Below are positions 1-8,472 of a stretch of 64,000 nucleotides of DNA, in pieces. The first letter of the stretch is position 1. Every line of letters begins with the position of its first letter. The notes below the pieces were generated by a model. The model ran no database searches, was not told the DNA's origin, and worked only from the letters and a program-made list of their open reading frames with translations. The stretch is from Adhaeribacter swui (GTDB lineage Bacteria; Bacteroidota; Bacteroidia; Cytophagales; Hymenobacteraceae), in the NCBI RefSeq assembly GCF_014217805.1, contig NZ_CP055156.1:930001-994000 (forward strand). Direction: 5' to 3'. A program made the position numbers and the translations under genes.

Positions 1-589
1 CCGTAACAGAAAGCTCACTCACATCATGGTCCAGGTTGGTTTGCAAACCTTCGTGCAGGTCTACGTAGCCGTTTGCGCCAAAGCTGGTAATTTGTTGGCC
101 GGTTACCGCATTAATGGCATATAGCCGCGAACCTACCGAATACAAAATGCGCTTGTCGTCGCCACTCTCCCAGTAAACTACCCCGCGGCTGGTGTTAAAT
201 TTTTGTTCGTCTTTTTCGGGCTCAAAACGCCACAATTGTTCGCCGGTACCGGCGTTTAATGCAAATAATTTTAACTCCGCCGAAGTACCGTATAATACGC
301 CATTTACCACAATCGGCTGGCATTGGATGGCTTTCGGCCGCTGGGGTGTAGTGCTGTTTGGATCAGGCTTTTCGGAGGAATCGTACATCCAGGCCACCTG
401 CAAATTTTTAACATTATCGAGGTTTATCTGGTTTAAGGGCGAGTAGCGGTTGCCGGCTTTATTGCCACCGTACACCGCGTAATCTAAATTTTTAACTTGG
501 GAGAGGTCCGTGCTTTTCTCGCGGTTCGGATTTAAACAACTACCTAAAACCAACAAGCCTACCGCTAGCGGCTTAAATTTGTACTTCAT
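1..589 (-). CDS. PQQ-dependent dehydrogenase lipoprotein, N-terminal part (cut by window edge)
   Basis: Reading the minus strand from the ATG at 587-589 gives an open frame of 196 codons that runs off the left edge. The N-terminus MKYKFKPLAVGLLVLGSC ends in a lipobox (LGSC), so the protein is probably a lipoprotein. After it come a segment of the type YAVYGGNKAGNRYSPLNQI, the phrase NVKNLQVAW, and propeller strands with ALNAGTGEQLWRF and AINAVTGQQ. These are typical of the eight-bladed quinoprotein (glucose/quinate-type) dehydrogenases, which oxidise sugars or alcohols with PQQ in the periplasm. The catalytic residues, any cytochrome domain and the substrate lie outside the window. The family call is firm; the substrate is unknown. 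Confidence 0.85.
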   Translation of the reverse strand, partial: MKYKFKPLAVGLLVLGSCLNPNREKSTDLSQVKNLDYAVYGGNKAGNRYSPLNQINLDNVKNLQVAWMYDSSEKPDPNSTTPQRPKAIQCQPIVVNGVLYGTSAELKLFALNAGTGEQLWRFEPEKDEQKFNTSRGVVYWESGDDKRILYSVGSRLYAINAVTGQQITSFGANGYVDLHEGLQTNLDHDVSELSVT

Positions 590-936
590 GTACTGGGTTA
601 ATTTGTATCGGAATGGAAAAAATTTAAAAATTAAAAATAAGGGTTAATCTATTCGGGAGAAAACGTCCGCTGAAAAAGTATCAGAAATAGATAAAATAGT
701 ACCGGAATTGGATGTTAGATATTAGATGTTAGATATCAGATTTTCGGGGGGTTGATAAAAGGGCATCAGTATATGATTCCAACACCCACACACGACGAAA
801 TAGGTGAAGTTGATGATATTGGTTATTCGATTTCCGGATTTTAAAATTTTTAAAATTTTGTGTACCAGAGCCAGCTAACTGGTCGTACCTTTAAGGTAGT
901 TGCCTTAAACAAAAACCTACTCTAACTATTTAGCCT
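590..936. other. Divergent intergenic region between the dehydrogenase and the 937 gene
   Basis: This 347-bp AT-rich gap should carry the promoters of the two divergent genes. The only distinct structure I see is a short degenerate heptamer repeat at 711-745, annotated separately. I found no convincing ORF, RNA gene or strong hairpin. Confidence 0.5.
711..745. repeat. Degenerate 7-bp tandem repeat
   Basis: Five consecutive heptamers read gatgtta, gatatta, gatgtta, gatatca and gattttc. The tract is intergenic. Comparable 7-8 bp degenerate tandem tracts occur at 56932, 57079, 60295, 62324 and 63958 in this window. Confidence 0.7.
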
Positions 937-2010
937 ATGCCAGCAGACGAAATTGTAACGAAAAAGAAGTTGGTTTATCCTATTTCCAAGCGGCTCCGAA
1001 AATACCTGCGAACCTACGACCGCGAAGCGAAATTACCCGTGCGCTACGAAGATTTACTGCACAACAGCGAATCGTTTCCGTATTACGACAAGTCCGGGAA
1101 AGACACGCTCTGGGAAACTGTTTTGTACGAGCAAAGCCGCCAGCAGGAACTCAGCGAGGGTCTCACTATGAACTACGCTTTACTTAAAACGGCTGGTGAT
1201 ATTTCGGTAATGGAGCACTTGCGCGTGTCGCGTATTGATTATTGCACCTTTGGCAATACCAACCCGTTCCGGGTACAAATTAAAAATCAGCTAAACGATA
1301 ACTACGACTATTTTTACGTGAAACGGGCCGATGCCTCGCGGGTTTATGGCCTGGAACTGGAGCATATTTTATCACCAAGTCGCATTAACTACCGCGTAGA
1401 TGGCGAAACAATCATTGAAGAGCACATTGCCGGTATTCCCGGCGACGTATTTATAAAAGAACACCTGGACCGGCCCAACACCAACAAAGTTCGCATAGCC
1501 AAGGAGTTTGTAAAGTTTAACGAACGCTGCTTTATCAGGCTGCTCGGCGACATGCGTTCTTATAATTACGTGATTGATGTAACCCCCGATTTTGAAGACG
1601 AACAATACCGCGTGCGCTCCATAGACTTCGACCAGCAATCGTACGAAGGTCGCCGCTCGAAATATTTACCCCAATTTTTTAAAGACAATAACAAAGTGGT
1701 AGAACTGGTATTGCAACTCCTCAATCGCCAAACCGTGCAGCAATACCAAAGCGAAGAACGCACCTTGCTGTACCAACGCTTAAAATTAGCCCGTTACCGC
1801 CTGAAAGATTTAATTGATGCTATGCGTGCCGATACGCTTTCTACGCCTGAAAAAATAGAGCAACTCAAACAAGAACTGGCGCAGTACCACCAATCCGACG
1901 ATTTTTTAAAATGCCAGAACATGGGCGACTTAGTCAGGCTCAACATTAAAACCATTCTTACCCGCGAACCCCGCATTGTGGTGAATAAAACCAAACGGAA
2001 AACCAGTTAA
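937..2010 (+). CDS. Uncharacterised protein, possible atypical kinase fold
   Basis: A 357-residue soluble protein with no signal peptide or membrane segment. I do not recognise the family by name. The order of conserved-looking motifs resembles a protein-kinase-like fold: a strand with YVKR (about 127-130, possible ATP-binding Lys129), an acidic helix around E141, a hinge-like EEHIAGIPGD (161-170), LLGDMRSYNYVI (202-213, resembling a GD-x4-N catalytic loop), and SIDFD (228-232, resembling a metal-binding DFx motif). The C-terminal third is helical and charged and ends in a basic tail. The kinase reading is inference from motif order only; HipA/APH-like or pseudokinase alternatives remain open. 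It stands alone, with 108 bp to the next gene. Confidence 0.75.
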   Translation: MPADEIVTKKKLVYPISKRLRKYLRTYDREAKLPVRYEDLLHNSESFPYYDKSGKDTLWETVLYEQSRQQELSEGLTMNYALLKTAGDISVMEHLRVSRIDYCTFGNTNPFRVQIKNQLNDNYDYFYVKRADASRVYGLELEHILSPSRINYRVDGETIIEEHIAGIPGDVFIKEHLDRPNTNKVRIAKEFVKFNERCFIRLLGDMRSYNYVIDVTPDFEDEQYRVRSIDFDQQSYEGRRSKYLPQFFKDNNKVVELVLQLLNRQTVQQYQSEERTLLYQRLKLARYRLKDLIDAMRADTLSTPEKIEQLKQELAQYHQSDDFLKCQNMGDLVRLNIKTILTREPRIVVNKTKRKTS

Positions 2011-2118
2011 TAACATCAATATTATAAACAGTGGAGCTACCAGTTCGTAATTCCTGATAAACTCAGGTAGAATTATTGCGGTATGTAATATTTAAAATAA
2101 AAACGGCAGGTAAGCAAC

Positions 2119-2583
2119 ATGAATTGGACCGACTTAAAAGAGAAAATTTACTATCAGGATGGCTCTTATCGTGACATTTATGTTTTGCAAACAAATGTTG
2201 CTGACTGGGAAATTTGGATTGACTACGTAAACAAAAATTACCGCCTCGACTGGTTCAATAGGAAAACTGACAAAAGTGAAAATCAAATCGACTTTGGTGT
2301 AATTAAAGAATTTTGGAGTGCCAATCATGACCTTTATTCTATTGCGAAAGTATTTATTGACAAAATACAAATCAATGCACATTTCTTTGACAGTACAGAA
2401 ATGGAGAGTGATATTGATCCCAGCGAATTCAATTCAATAAAAGATCACGATAAATTAATTAAGTATATATCGGACGTATCAAAACTACTTGATAAGGAAT
2501 TAATATTGACACCAGAAAACGAACCCAAAACAATTCTTTTCAAGGTCAATAAAGACGATATACTCTTCCCGGTAAGTCTATGA
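2119..2583 (+). CDS. Hypothetical protein, 154 aa
   Basis: A small soluble acidic protein, rich in Asp, Lys, Ile and aromatic residues, with no signal peptide or membrane segment. I recognise no family. The N-terminal half (YRDIYVLQTNVADWEIWIDY) looks like a mixed alpha/beta single-domain protein, of the kind often seen for immunity-type or SMI1-like proteins, but no diagnostic motif supports this. Its codons look more AT-rich than those of its neighbours, which may indicate separate acquisition. The stop overlaps the start of the next gene (ATGA at 2580-2583), so the two are probably translated as a pair. Confidence 0.65.
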   Translation: MNWTDLKEKIYYQDGSYRDIYVLQTNVADWEIWIDYVNKNYRLDWFNRKTDKSENQIDFGVIKEFWSANHDLYSIAKVFIDKIQINAHFFDSTEMESDIDPSEFNSIKDHDKLIKYISDVSKLLDKELILTPENEPKTILFKVNKDDILFPVSL

Positions 2584-3017
2584 AAGAAACCAGAAAACAT
2601 AATACTGGGTACCGACTATTATTCGGTGCCGCCGCTTTTACTGGGGCAGGTGGCTTCTTGTTCGATTATAATAAAACGCATTTATTTAATCCCCGCTGGA
2701 CGCCGCACGCCAAGTTTCACGATGCCATGACTATTTTGCTAGGTTCCATGCTGGGAGGCGCCGGCTTATATTTGCTACAAAAGAAAAGCGGCGATCAAAA
2801 AACACAGCTAAAATGGGGCACCATGTTGCCCGCCTTTTTCTGGACGGCCCAAGCTGGCAGTTTTGCTTTTCCAGGCGCTAAAGGTTTAGAATCTGAATTT
2901 TCCGACAAAGTACCGCAGCTCGGCCCATTGCGGTTAAACGAAGCGCCAATGAGTATTTTTATGCTGTCTGTTCTGGCTTTAGGCTACACATTAGCTAAGA
3001 AAAAAGCAAAATTTTAG
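2580..3017 (+). CDS. Small integral membrane protein (DUF6640-like)
   Basis: A 145-residue protein with about four hydrophobic segments (near 12-30, 48-66, 80-96 and 124-140) and a basic C-terminus, AKKKAKF. The segment FDYNKTHLFNPRWTPHAKFH (about 29-48), followed by a glycine-rich helix, matches my memory of the DUF6640 membrane family; this is recall, not a search. Function is unknown. It overlaps the preceding 154-aa gene by four bases, which suggests translational coupling. Confidence 0.7.
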   Translation: MKETRKHNTGYRLLFGAAAFTGAGGFLFDYNKTHLFNPRWTPHAKFHDAMTILLGSMLGGAGLYLLQKKSGDQKTQLKWGTMLPAFFWTAQAGSFAFPGAKGLESEFSDKVPQLGPLRLNEAPMSIFMLSVLALGYTLAKKKAKF

Positions 3018-3591
3018 AATTACGCAACTTCATCGGTAGCGCTCTCAACCAGCTATTTTTATACAGAAACTGTTCCGGATTTCGCTTTGGTGGCTGGTGC
3101 TTTTTTACTTCAGCTACCTAAACCAATTTTTAAATTTTTTAAATTCTGAAGTACTCGTTTTCGCCCAAAACAAGCGTGTTCAGGCAATCCAAAGATCAAG
3201 GTTTCATTCTGCATTGTTTTGCAATCGGGTTTATCTTACCCGAATAAAGCGCCGGCCGCTACTTGCTTAAAAACCATCTTGTATTATTTCCGTTATTTTA
3301 CTATATTCTGTCGTTACTTCAACTTCATGCATTTTCCGGATTTATCATGACTTAGCCCGAATTACTTGGTGGCCGCCGCTACTACACTTTTTAAGCTAAT
3401 ACCTGCCGGAAAACAGCATCGTAAGTTTGTCCGGCTAACTTTACGGGTAAGTATTAATCCGGCTTATTCCCGTTTTCCCCGGATAAATAACTATTTTCTT
3501 AGTTTTTAGCTTTCTTCTTACCGCAGGCAATGGTTAATTTTGATCTTTTGGTTTACTTCCAGGCAAGAATTTACTTCTAAAAACATTCTCT
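3018..3591. other. Intergenic region before the propeller array
   Basis: 574 bp without a supported gene. It separates the flanking genes from the first gene of the array and should contain that gene's promoter. A TAATTTTG at 3535-3542 fits the Bacteroidota -7 consensus, but I see no matching TTG/TTTG element at the right spacing. No conserved operator like those at 6735, 19842, 23332 and 28213 is present. Confidence 0.4.
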
Positions 3592-6500
3592 ATGACTTCA
3601 ACTTTACCCCGACAGCGTACCCCTTTTCGGCTTTTCTTTTTTTTACCGGCAAGTTGGCGCTTGTTCTTGTTTTTATTTTTTTTTAAAATTTTTGCTTTTT
3701 CGGTAGTTGCCCAACCTGCTCTGGTAAAAAAATGGGATAAAACTTTAGGCGGCACCGCCGACGATTACCTTAGCGTTACGGTACCTACCCCCGATGGTGG
3801 CTATTTACTGGGCGGCACTTCGTATTCTACGAAAAGCGGCGACAAAACCCACGAAAACTACGGCGAAGCCGATTGCCACCATAACACTTGTTACTTTACT
3901 TCCGAAGATTACTGGGTAATAAAAATTGATGCCGACGGGCAAAAAGTATGGGATAAAACCTACGGCGGCCGGGGCAGCGATCAGTTAAAAGCCATGGTAG
4001 CCTTACCAGAAGGCGGTTACCTGTTGGGCGGCATATCGTACTCCAACACCAGCGGCGACAAAAGCGCCAACAGCAAAGGATACAGTGATTACTGGGTAAT
4101 TAAAATAGATTTATACGGTAATAAAATCTGGGACCGCACCTATGGCGGCTCCAGCGCCGACGATTTAGTTAGTATTTTACCTACGCCGGATGGCGGCTTT
4201 CTGCTGGGTGGCACTTCTTTTTCGGGCATAGAAGGCGATAAAACTGACATGAACCGCGGCGAAAACACCTCGGACTACTGGCTTGTAAAAATAGATAGGA
4301 ACGGCACCAAGCAATGGGACCAAACCTACGGTGGCAGCAACACCGATTATCTTACTTTTTTAGCAGCTACGCCGGATGATCAAATTTTGGTAGGTGGCTC
4401 TTCTAACTCGCGGGTGAGTGCCGACAAAACCGCGCCCAATAAACAAACTGCCCTGGCCAAAGCCGAAAATACCTACAATGGCTGGATTTTAAAAATAGAC
4501 CAACGCGGCCATAAACAGTGGGATAAAACCTACGGTTTCTCTAACCGCGATAATCACCTGGCGGCCATTTATTACCAACCGGAAACCAAAAAATTTATTA
4601 TCGGCGGCTCGGCGGCTGGTTTATCGCTTACCGATTACGACTACGATTACCTGGTAGCCGAAATTGATGCCACCGGCAACGAAACCTGGCTTACTACTTA
4701 CGGCGGAGAAAGTAACGATTTTTTGAGTACCATTGCTCCGGCGCCTAATGGCAATTTTATCATTGGCGGCACTTCCACCTCTAAAATTAGTAAGAACAAA
4801 ACCGAAAAAAGCCGGGGCTACGAAGATTTCTGGCTCGTGCGCTTAGCGAATACCCAAAAAGTATGGGACAAAACCGTAGGCAGCCATAGTTCCGATAACT
4901 TGCGCTCGGTGCTTTTTACAGCCGATGGCGGCTATTTACTGAGCGGAACTTCCATTTCGGGCCGGGGGCCGGATAAAAGCGAAAGTAGCCGGGGTGGCCG
5001 GGATTTTTGGGTTGCTAAATGGCAAGATGCGGCTCCGCCTGCTCAAGAAATTGCCACCTTCCGGTACGGCAACTCTAAAAACGATAATTTCACCCAAATA
5101 ATTAAGACCGGCGACAACGGATACCTGCTCGGTGGCTATTCCGAACCGGCTAACTCCAATGAGCCAACAATTCCGGGTCGCGGCGGCCTGGACTACTGGG
5201 TAGTAAAAACCGATGCCTCGGGTAAAGAAGAATGGCGTAAGCGCTTTGGCGGCCCTGAAAATGATTACCTCAACAGCATCATGCAAACCCCGGATGGGGG
5301 TTATTTGCTGGGTGGCAGTTCCGAATCGGGGGTCGGCGGCGATAAATCGGGCGTTAGCCGGGGGGACCGGGATTTTTGGGTAATAAAAATTAGTCGAAAC
5401 GGTACTAAAGAATGGGACCGTACCTTTGGCGGCAGCGGCTTCGAAGATTTGCGGCAGATCCGGCAATTTGCGTCGGGCAACTATGTATTGGGTGGCTATA
5501 GCATTTCGTCGGCCGGCGACGATAAAAGCGAAGACAGCCGAGGCGGTTACGACTATTGGGTTGTAATCCTGAATCCGCGGGGCAATAAAATTGCGGACTA
5601 CAGTTTCGGCGGAAATGCTCACGATTACCTGCAGGATGTACTGGTAAACCCCGACGGCAGTTTACTCCTGGGAGGCACGTCGGTGAGCGGATTAAGCGGC
5701 GATAAAAGCCAACTGAGCCAGGGCGGCGCCGATTACTGGATTGTTAAAGTAAGTCCGGATGGGCAGCGGCTTTGGGATAAGTGTTACGGCAGCTCCGAGC
5801 AAGACCACTTATCTGCCCTGGCGGCTATGGGCGATACTTACATACTGGCGGGTTACAGCAACTCGCCGGTTAAAGGCAACAAAACGCAAAACAGCCAAGG
5901 TGGCAACGATTTTTGGGTAATAAAAATTAACAATCAAGGCCAGCAATTATGGGATAAAACCTACGGTGGTAACGGCCCCGATGAATTACGGTCGATAGCC
6001 GTAACTACTACCGGCAGTTTACTTTTGGGCGGCACCTCAGCCTCGGAAACAGGCGGCGACAAAAGCGAGAACAGCCAGGGAAGCACCGATTATTGGCTGA
6101 TTAAAACCAACAGCGCCGGCGCCAAACAATGGGACAAACGCTTTGGCGGCAGCGGCCCAGACGAACTGCGTACCATCGTACAAGCCAACGACGATAGCTA
6201 CCTGCTCGCAGGCCGCTCCAATTCCGAAATCAGCGGCGACCAAACCCAGCCTTCCCTGGGCCTTACGGATTACTGGCTCGTAAAAGTACCCGAATCGGTT
6301 ATTACCTCGCCCCGCTACTTCATTAAACCAAATTCTGCCACTTTAAGCACTAACGAGGTTAAGTTACTCCAGGCTTTTCCCAACCCCTTTCAGGACAAAG
6401 TAACCATCCGTTTTAGCTTACCCATAACCCAAACCGCAACCCTGCGGGTACTCGACAGCCAGGGAAATGAAGTTACCAGCTTATACCAAGCAGAAGCCCA

Positions 6501-6618
6501 AGCCAACCGACCTTACCAACTAGAGTGGCAAGCGGATAAACAGGAAGCCGGTTTGTATTTCTTGCAACTGCAAACGTCAACTGGCCAAAGTACCCACAAA
6601 ATACTCCTGCAAAAGTAA
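3592..6618 (+). CDS. T9SS-secreted double seven-bladed propeller protein (array gene 1)
   Basis: 1008 residues. A signal peptide with a very hydrophobic core ends at A40|Q41. Propeller 1 (about 45-480) has seven repeats, from KWDKTLGG to KVWDKTVGS. Propeller 2 (about 484-905) has seven, starting at the degenerate ATFRYGNSKND. A short linker leads to the T9SS type A sorting domain (about 922-1008, LLQAFPNPFQDKVTIRF ... KILLQK). Blade 1 carries a loop with C95 and C100 (CHHNTC) just before the DYW motif, likely a disulphide. The blade pattern resembles the SBBP seven-bladed family. The protein should be exported across the outer membrane and anchored or released by T9SS. Ligand unknown. A strong hairpin follows at 6640. 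Confidence 0.9.
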   Translation: MTSTLPRQRTPFRLFFFLPASWRLFLFLFFFKIFAFSVVAQPALVKKWDKTLGGTADDYLSVTVPTPDGGYLLGGTSYSTKSGDKTHENYGEADCHHNTCYFTSEDYWVIKIDADGQKVWDKTYGGRGSDQLKAMVALPEGGYLLGGISYSNTSGDKSANSKGYSDYWVIKIDLYGNKIWDRTYGGSSADDLVSILPTPDGGFLLGGTSFSGIEGDKTDMNRGENTSDYWLVKIDRNGTKQWDQTYGGSNTDYLTFLAATPDDQILVGGSSNSRVSADKTAPNKQTALAKAENTYNGWILKIDQRGHKQWDKTYGFSNRDNHLAAIYYQPETKKFIIGGSAAGLSLTDYDYDYLVAEIDATGNETWLTTYGGESNDFLSTIAPAPNGNFIIGGTSTSKISKNKTEKSRGYEDFWLVRLANTQKVWDKTVGSHSSDNLRSVLFTADGGYLLSGTSISGRGPDKSESSRGGRDFWVAKWQDAAPPAQEIATFRYGNSKNDNFTQIIKTGDNGYLLGGYSEPANSNEPTIPGRGGLDYWVVKTDASGKEEWRKRFGGPENDYLNSIMQTPDGGYLLGGSSESGVGGDKSGVSRGDRDFWVIKISRNGTKEWDRTFGGSGFEDLRQIRQFASGNYVLGGYSISSAGDDKSEDSRGGYDYWVVILNPRGNKIADYSFGGNAHDYLQDVLVNPDGSLLLGGTSVSGLSGDKSQLSQGGADYWIVKVSPDGQRLWDKCYGSSEQDHLSALAAMGDTYILAGYSNSPVKGNKTQNSQGGNDFWVIKINNQGQQLWDKTYGGNGPDELRSIAVTTTGSLLLGGTSASETGGDKSENSQGSTDYWLIKTNSAGAKQWDKRFGGSGPDELRTIVQANDDSYLLAGRSNSEISGDQTQPSLGLTDYWLVKVPESVITSPRYFIKPNSATLSTNEVKLLQAFPNPFQDKVTIRFSLPITQTATLRVLDSQGNEVTSLYQAEAQANRPYQLEWQADKQEAGLYFLQLQTSTGQSTHKILLQK

Positions 6619-6639
6619 ATTTTTTAAATTTTTCTGTTT

Positions 6640-6690
6640 CTACAAATACAAAGCCGATCCAAGCATCTTGGGTCGGCTTTGTATTTGTAG
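6640..6690 (+). terminator. Intrinsic terminator-like hairpin after array gene 1
   Basis: A 24-bp stem (6640-6663 with 6667-6690) with a single G-U pair and a CAT loop. It lies 22 bp after the stop and is preceded by a T-rich stretch. A diverged copy follows the gene ending at 23215. Confidence 0.85.
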
Positions 6691-6734
6691 ATCATCTGAA
6701 TATTTAACAATAAAATAGCAGAATACAGAAATAA

Positions 6735-6782
6735 ATACCAAAGTTTAGGTATTGCACCCTGCCATCAAACCCTTTACCTTTA
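6735..6782 (+). promoter_or_regulatory. Bacteroidota-type promoter with palindromic operator-like element
   Basis: The palindrome ATACCAAAGTTTAGGTAT (6735-6752; ATACC/GGTAT half-sites) overlaps a -33-like TTG (6752-6754). Exactly 20 bp later comes TACCTTTA (6775-6782), close to the Bacteroidota -7 consensus TAnnTTTG. The same arrangement recurs at 19842, 23332 and 28213. Confidence 0.75.
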
Positions 6783-6832
6783 ACTGCTTTTCACCTAAGT
6801 AAGATCCAGCTAAATTAAATTACTTTAATGCT

Positions 6833-8302
6833 ATGAAAAAAAAACCAACCCATTTACCCTGGCGTTTAGGGCTTGAAGTAAGAAAGAGCGGCGCCTTACA
6901 CCTTTGCGCTCTACTGATTATTATTTTAAATTTTATGCCATTAGCCCACGCCCAAAATGTAATATGGGACAAAACCCTGGGTGGGAATCGCTCCGATAAA
7001 TTAAATTCTTTTCAGTTAACCCGCGATGGGGGGTACATTCTGGCAGGTACTTCCAACTCCGATCAATCTGGCGATAAATCTCAAGGAACTAAAGGCGGTA
7101 AAGATGTTCATGATGTTCCACTGGATGATTATTGGGTAATAAAGCTTAATAAAGATGGCAGCAAAGCCTGGGATAAAACTTTCGGCGGAACCGGTTCCGA
7201 AATTTCGACTGCCGTACAGCAGACCACTGATGGGGGCTATATCCTTGGCGGCTGGTCAAATTCAGGCAAATCCGGAGATAAAAGCGAAGATCCCAGAGGC
7301 ATAAAAGAGTCTGATTTATATCCTTATGATTATTGGGTTATAAAGCTAAGCGAGGATGGCAGTAAAGCTTGGGATAAAACTTTTGGCGGAACCGATTCCG
7401 AGTATTTAACTTCTATCCAGCAAACCAGTGATGGAGGCTACATTCTCGGTGGCAGTTCCGCATCGGGTATAAGTGGCGACAAATCGCAAGCCAATAGAAG
7501 CAATACAAGAGGCAGCACTGATTATTGGGTTATAAAGCTAAACGCCGATGGTAGTAAAGCTTGGGATAAGACCATTGGTGGCTCCGACAACGATAATTTA
7601 GCATCTGTACAACAAACTTCCGATGGCGGTTATATCTTAAGTGGGAGTTCTAGCTCTAGCAAAAGTGGTGAAAAATCAGAGAATAACCGAGAAGATTACA
7701 ATGGGTTTTCACATACTAATGATTATTGGGTAGTAAAACTAAATGCTAATGGCAACAAAGTTTGGGACAAAACTTTTGGCGGAGATGCAAACGATAGGTT
7801 AAACAGTATCCAGCAAACCCAAGATGGCGGTTACATTCTAGGTGGCTTTTCTCAATCTGGTAAAAGCGGGGATAAAACAGATACCAAACGCGACAACTCC
7901 TATACTTACTCTGATTATTGGGTAGTTAAAATTGACAAGAATGGTACTAAAAAATGGGATACTACGGTTGGCGGAAATTTCGGAGACGATTTACAAGCAC
8001 TATTACAAACCCCTACCGGAGAGTTTATTTTGGCAGGCAATTCTGCTTCTAATATTAGTGGTGAGAAATCGGAAAATAATCACGGCGATGAATATACCAA
8101 GGATTATTGGATAGTAAAACTGAGCTCAACCGGTAAATACATTTACGATAAATCCTTTGGAGGGAACGGAGATGAAACACTTACCAGTTTGCAACAAACT
8201 TCGGAAGGAGTTTTGGTGCTGGGGGGGTTTCTGAATCAGATAAAAACGGGGATAAATCGGAAATTAATAAAGGTCGTAGATTTACCAGTGACTTTTGGAT
8301 AG
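6833..8302 (+). CDS. Array gene 2, 5' fragment: signal peptide and first propeller (frameshifted)
   Basis: 489 codons. Signal peptide 1-40 (A40|Q41) is nearly identical to that of the gene at 23429. Seven repeats follow, from VIWDKTLGG to YIYDKSFGG. In the seventh, the frame is lost at a run of seven G (8221-8227): the protein reads LGG then FLNQIKTG and stops at 8302. Adding one G restores LGGVSESDKNGDKSE and the rest of the blade, joining smoothly to the downstream frame. The sister gene at 15015 has LGGVSES at the equivalent site, which fixes where the shift lies. As written, this fragment lacks the Ig module, two propellers and the T9SS tail, so it could not be sorted by T9SS. It is either phase-variable, decayed, or a homopolymer sequencing error. 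Confidence 0.85.
   Translation: MKKKPTHLPWRLGLEVRKSGALHLCALLIIILNFMPLAHAQNVIWDKTLGGNRSDKLNSFQLTRDGGYILAGTSNSDQSGDKSQGTKGGKDVHDVPLDDYWVIKLNKDGSKAWDKTFGGTGSEISTAVQQTTDGGYILGGWSNSGKSGDKSEDPRGIKESDLYPYDYWVIKLSEDGSKAWDKTFGGTDSEYLTSIQQTSDGGYILGGSSASGISGDKSQANRSNTRGSTDYWVIKLNADGSKAWDKTIGGSDNDNLASVQQTSDGGYILSGSSSSSKSGEKSENNREDYNGFSHTNDYWVVKLNANGNKVWDKTFGGDANDRLNSIQQTQDGGYILGGFSQSGKSGDKTDTKRDNSYTYSDYWVVKIDKNGTKKWDTTVGGNFGDDLQALLQTPTGEFILAGNSASNISGEKSENNHGDEYTKDYWIVKLSSTGKYIYDKSFGGNGDETLTSLQQTSEGVLVLGGFLNQIKTGINRKLIKVVDLPVTFG
8221..8227 (+). other. G7 homopolymer at the frameshift point
   Basis: Seven consecutive G. Eight G would give a continuous frame of about 1580 codons from 6833 to 11574, matching the 7+Ig+7+7 architecture of the paralogues. 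The downstream frame is open from 8228 without a stop. Confidence 0.8.
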
Positions 8303-8472
8303 TAAAGGTTGAGGATAATATAATAAAAAATCAAACCATTACTTTCGAGCCCATCTATAACCAGGTAGTAGGCAGCCCGGCTATTTCGCTGCAGGCCAAA
8401 GCCAGCTCCGGCTTACCCATTACCTACGAAGTACTGTCGGGCCCAGCCACGGTTAAAGATAACCAACTAACC

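Noticed and set aside
192-446. 84-codon plus-strand ORF at the left edge
   Set aside because: It is the shadow of the minus-strand PQQ dehydrogenase, which has a lipobox and family motifs.
4936-5622. A 228-codon antisense open frame inside array gene 1, with many smaller ones in other array genes
   Set aside because: They mirror the blade repeats of the sense gene (biased codons keep the reverse frame open), have no signal or start context of their own, and recur at the same phase in each blade.
8221-8227. Insertion sequence or programmed ribosomal frameshift at the split
   Set aside because: There is no inserted DNA or terminal repeat. A programmed shift cannot be excluded, but I see no clear downstream stimulatory hairpin and none of the paralogues needs one.
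8303-8472. True intergenic gap between two separate genes
   Set aside because: The downstream frame is open across it and encodes the end of blade 7 and the start of the Ig module, so this is the interior of one frameshifted gene.
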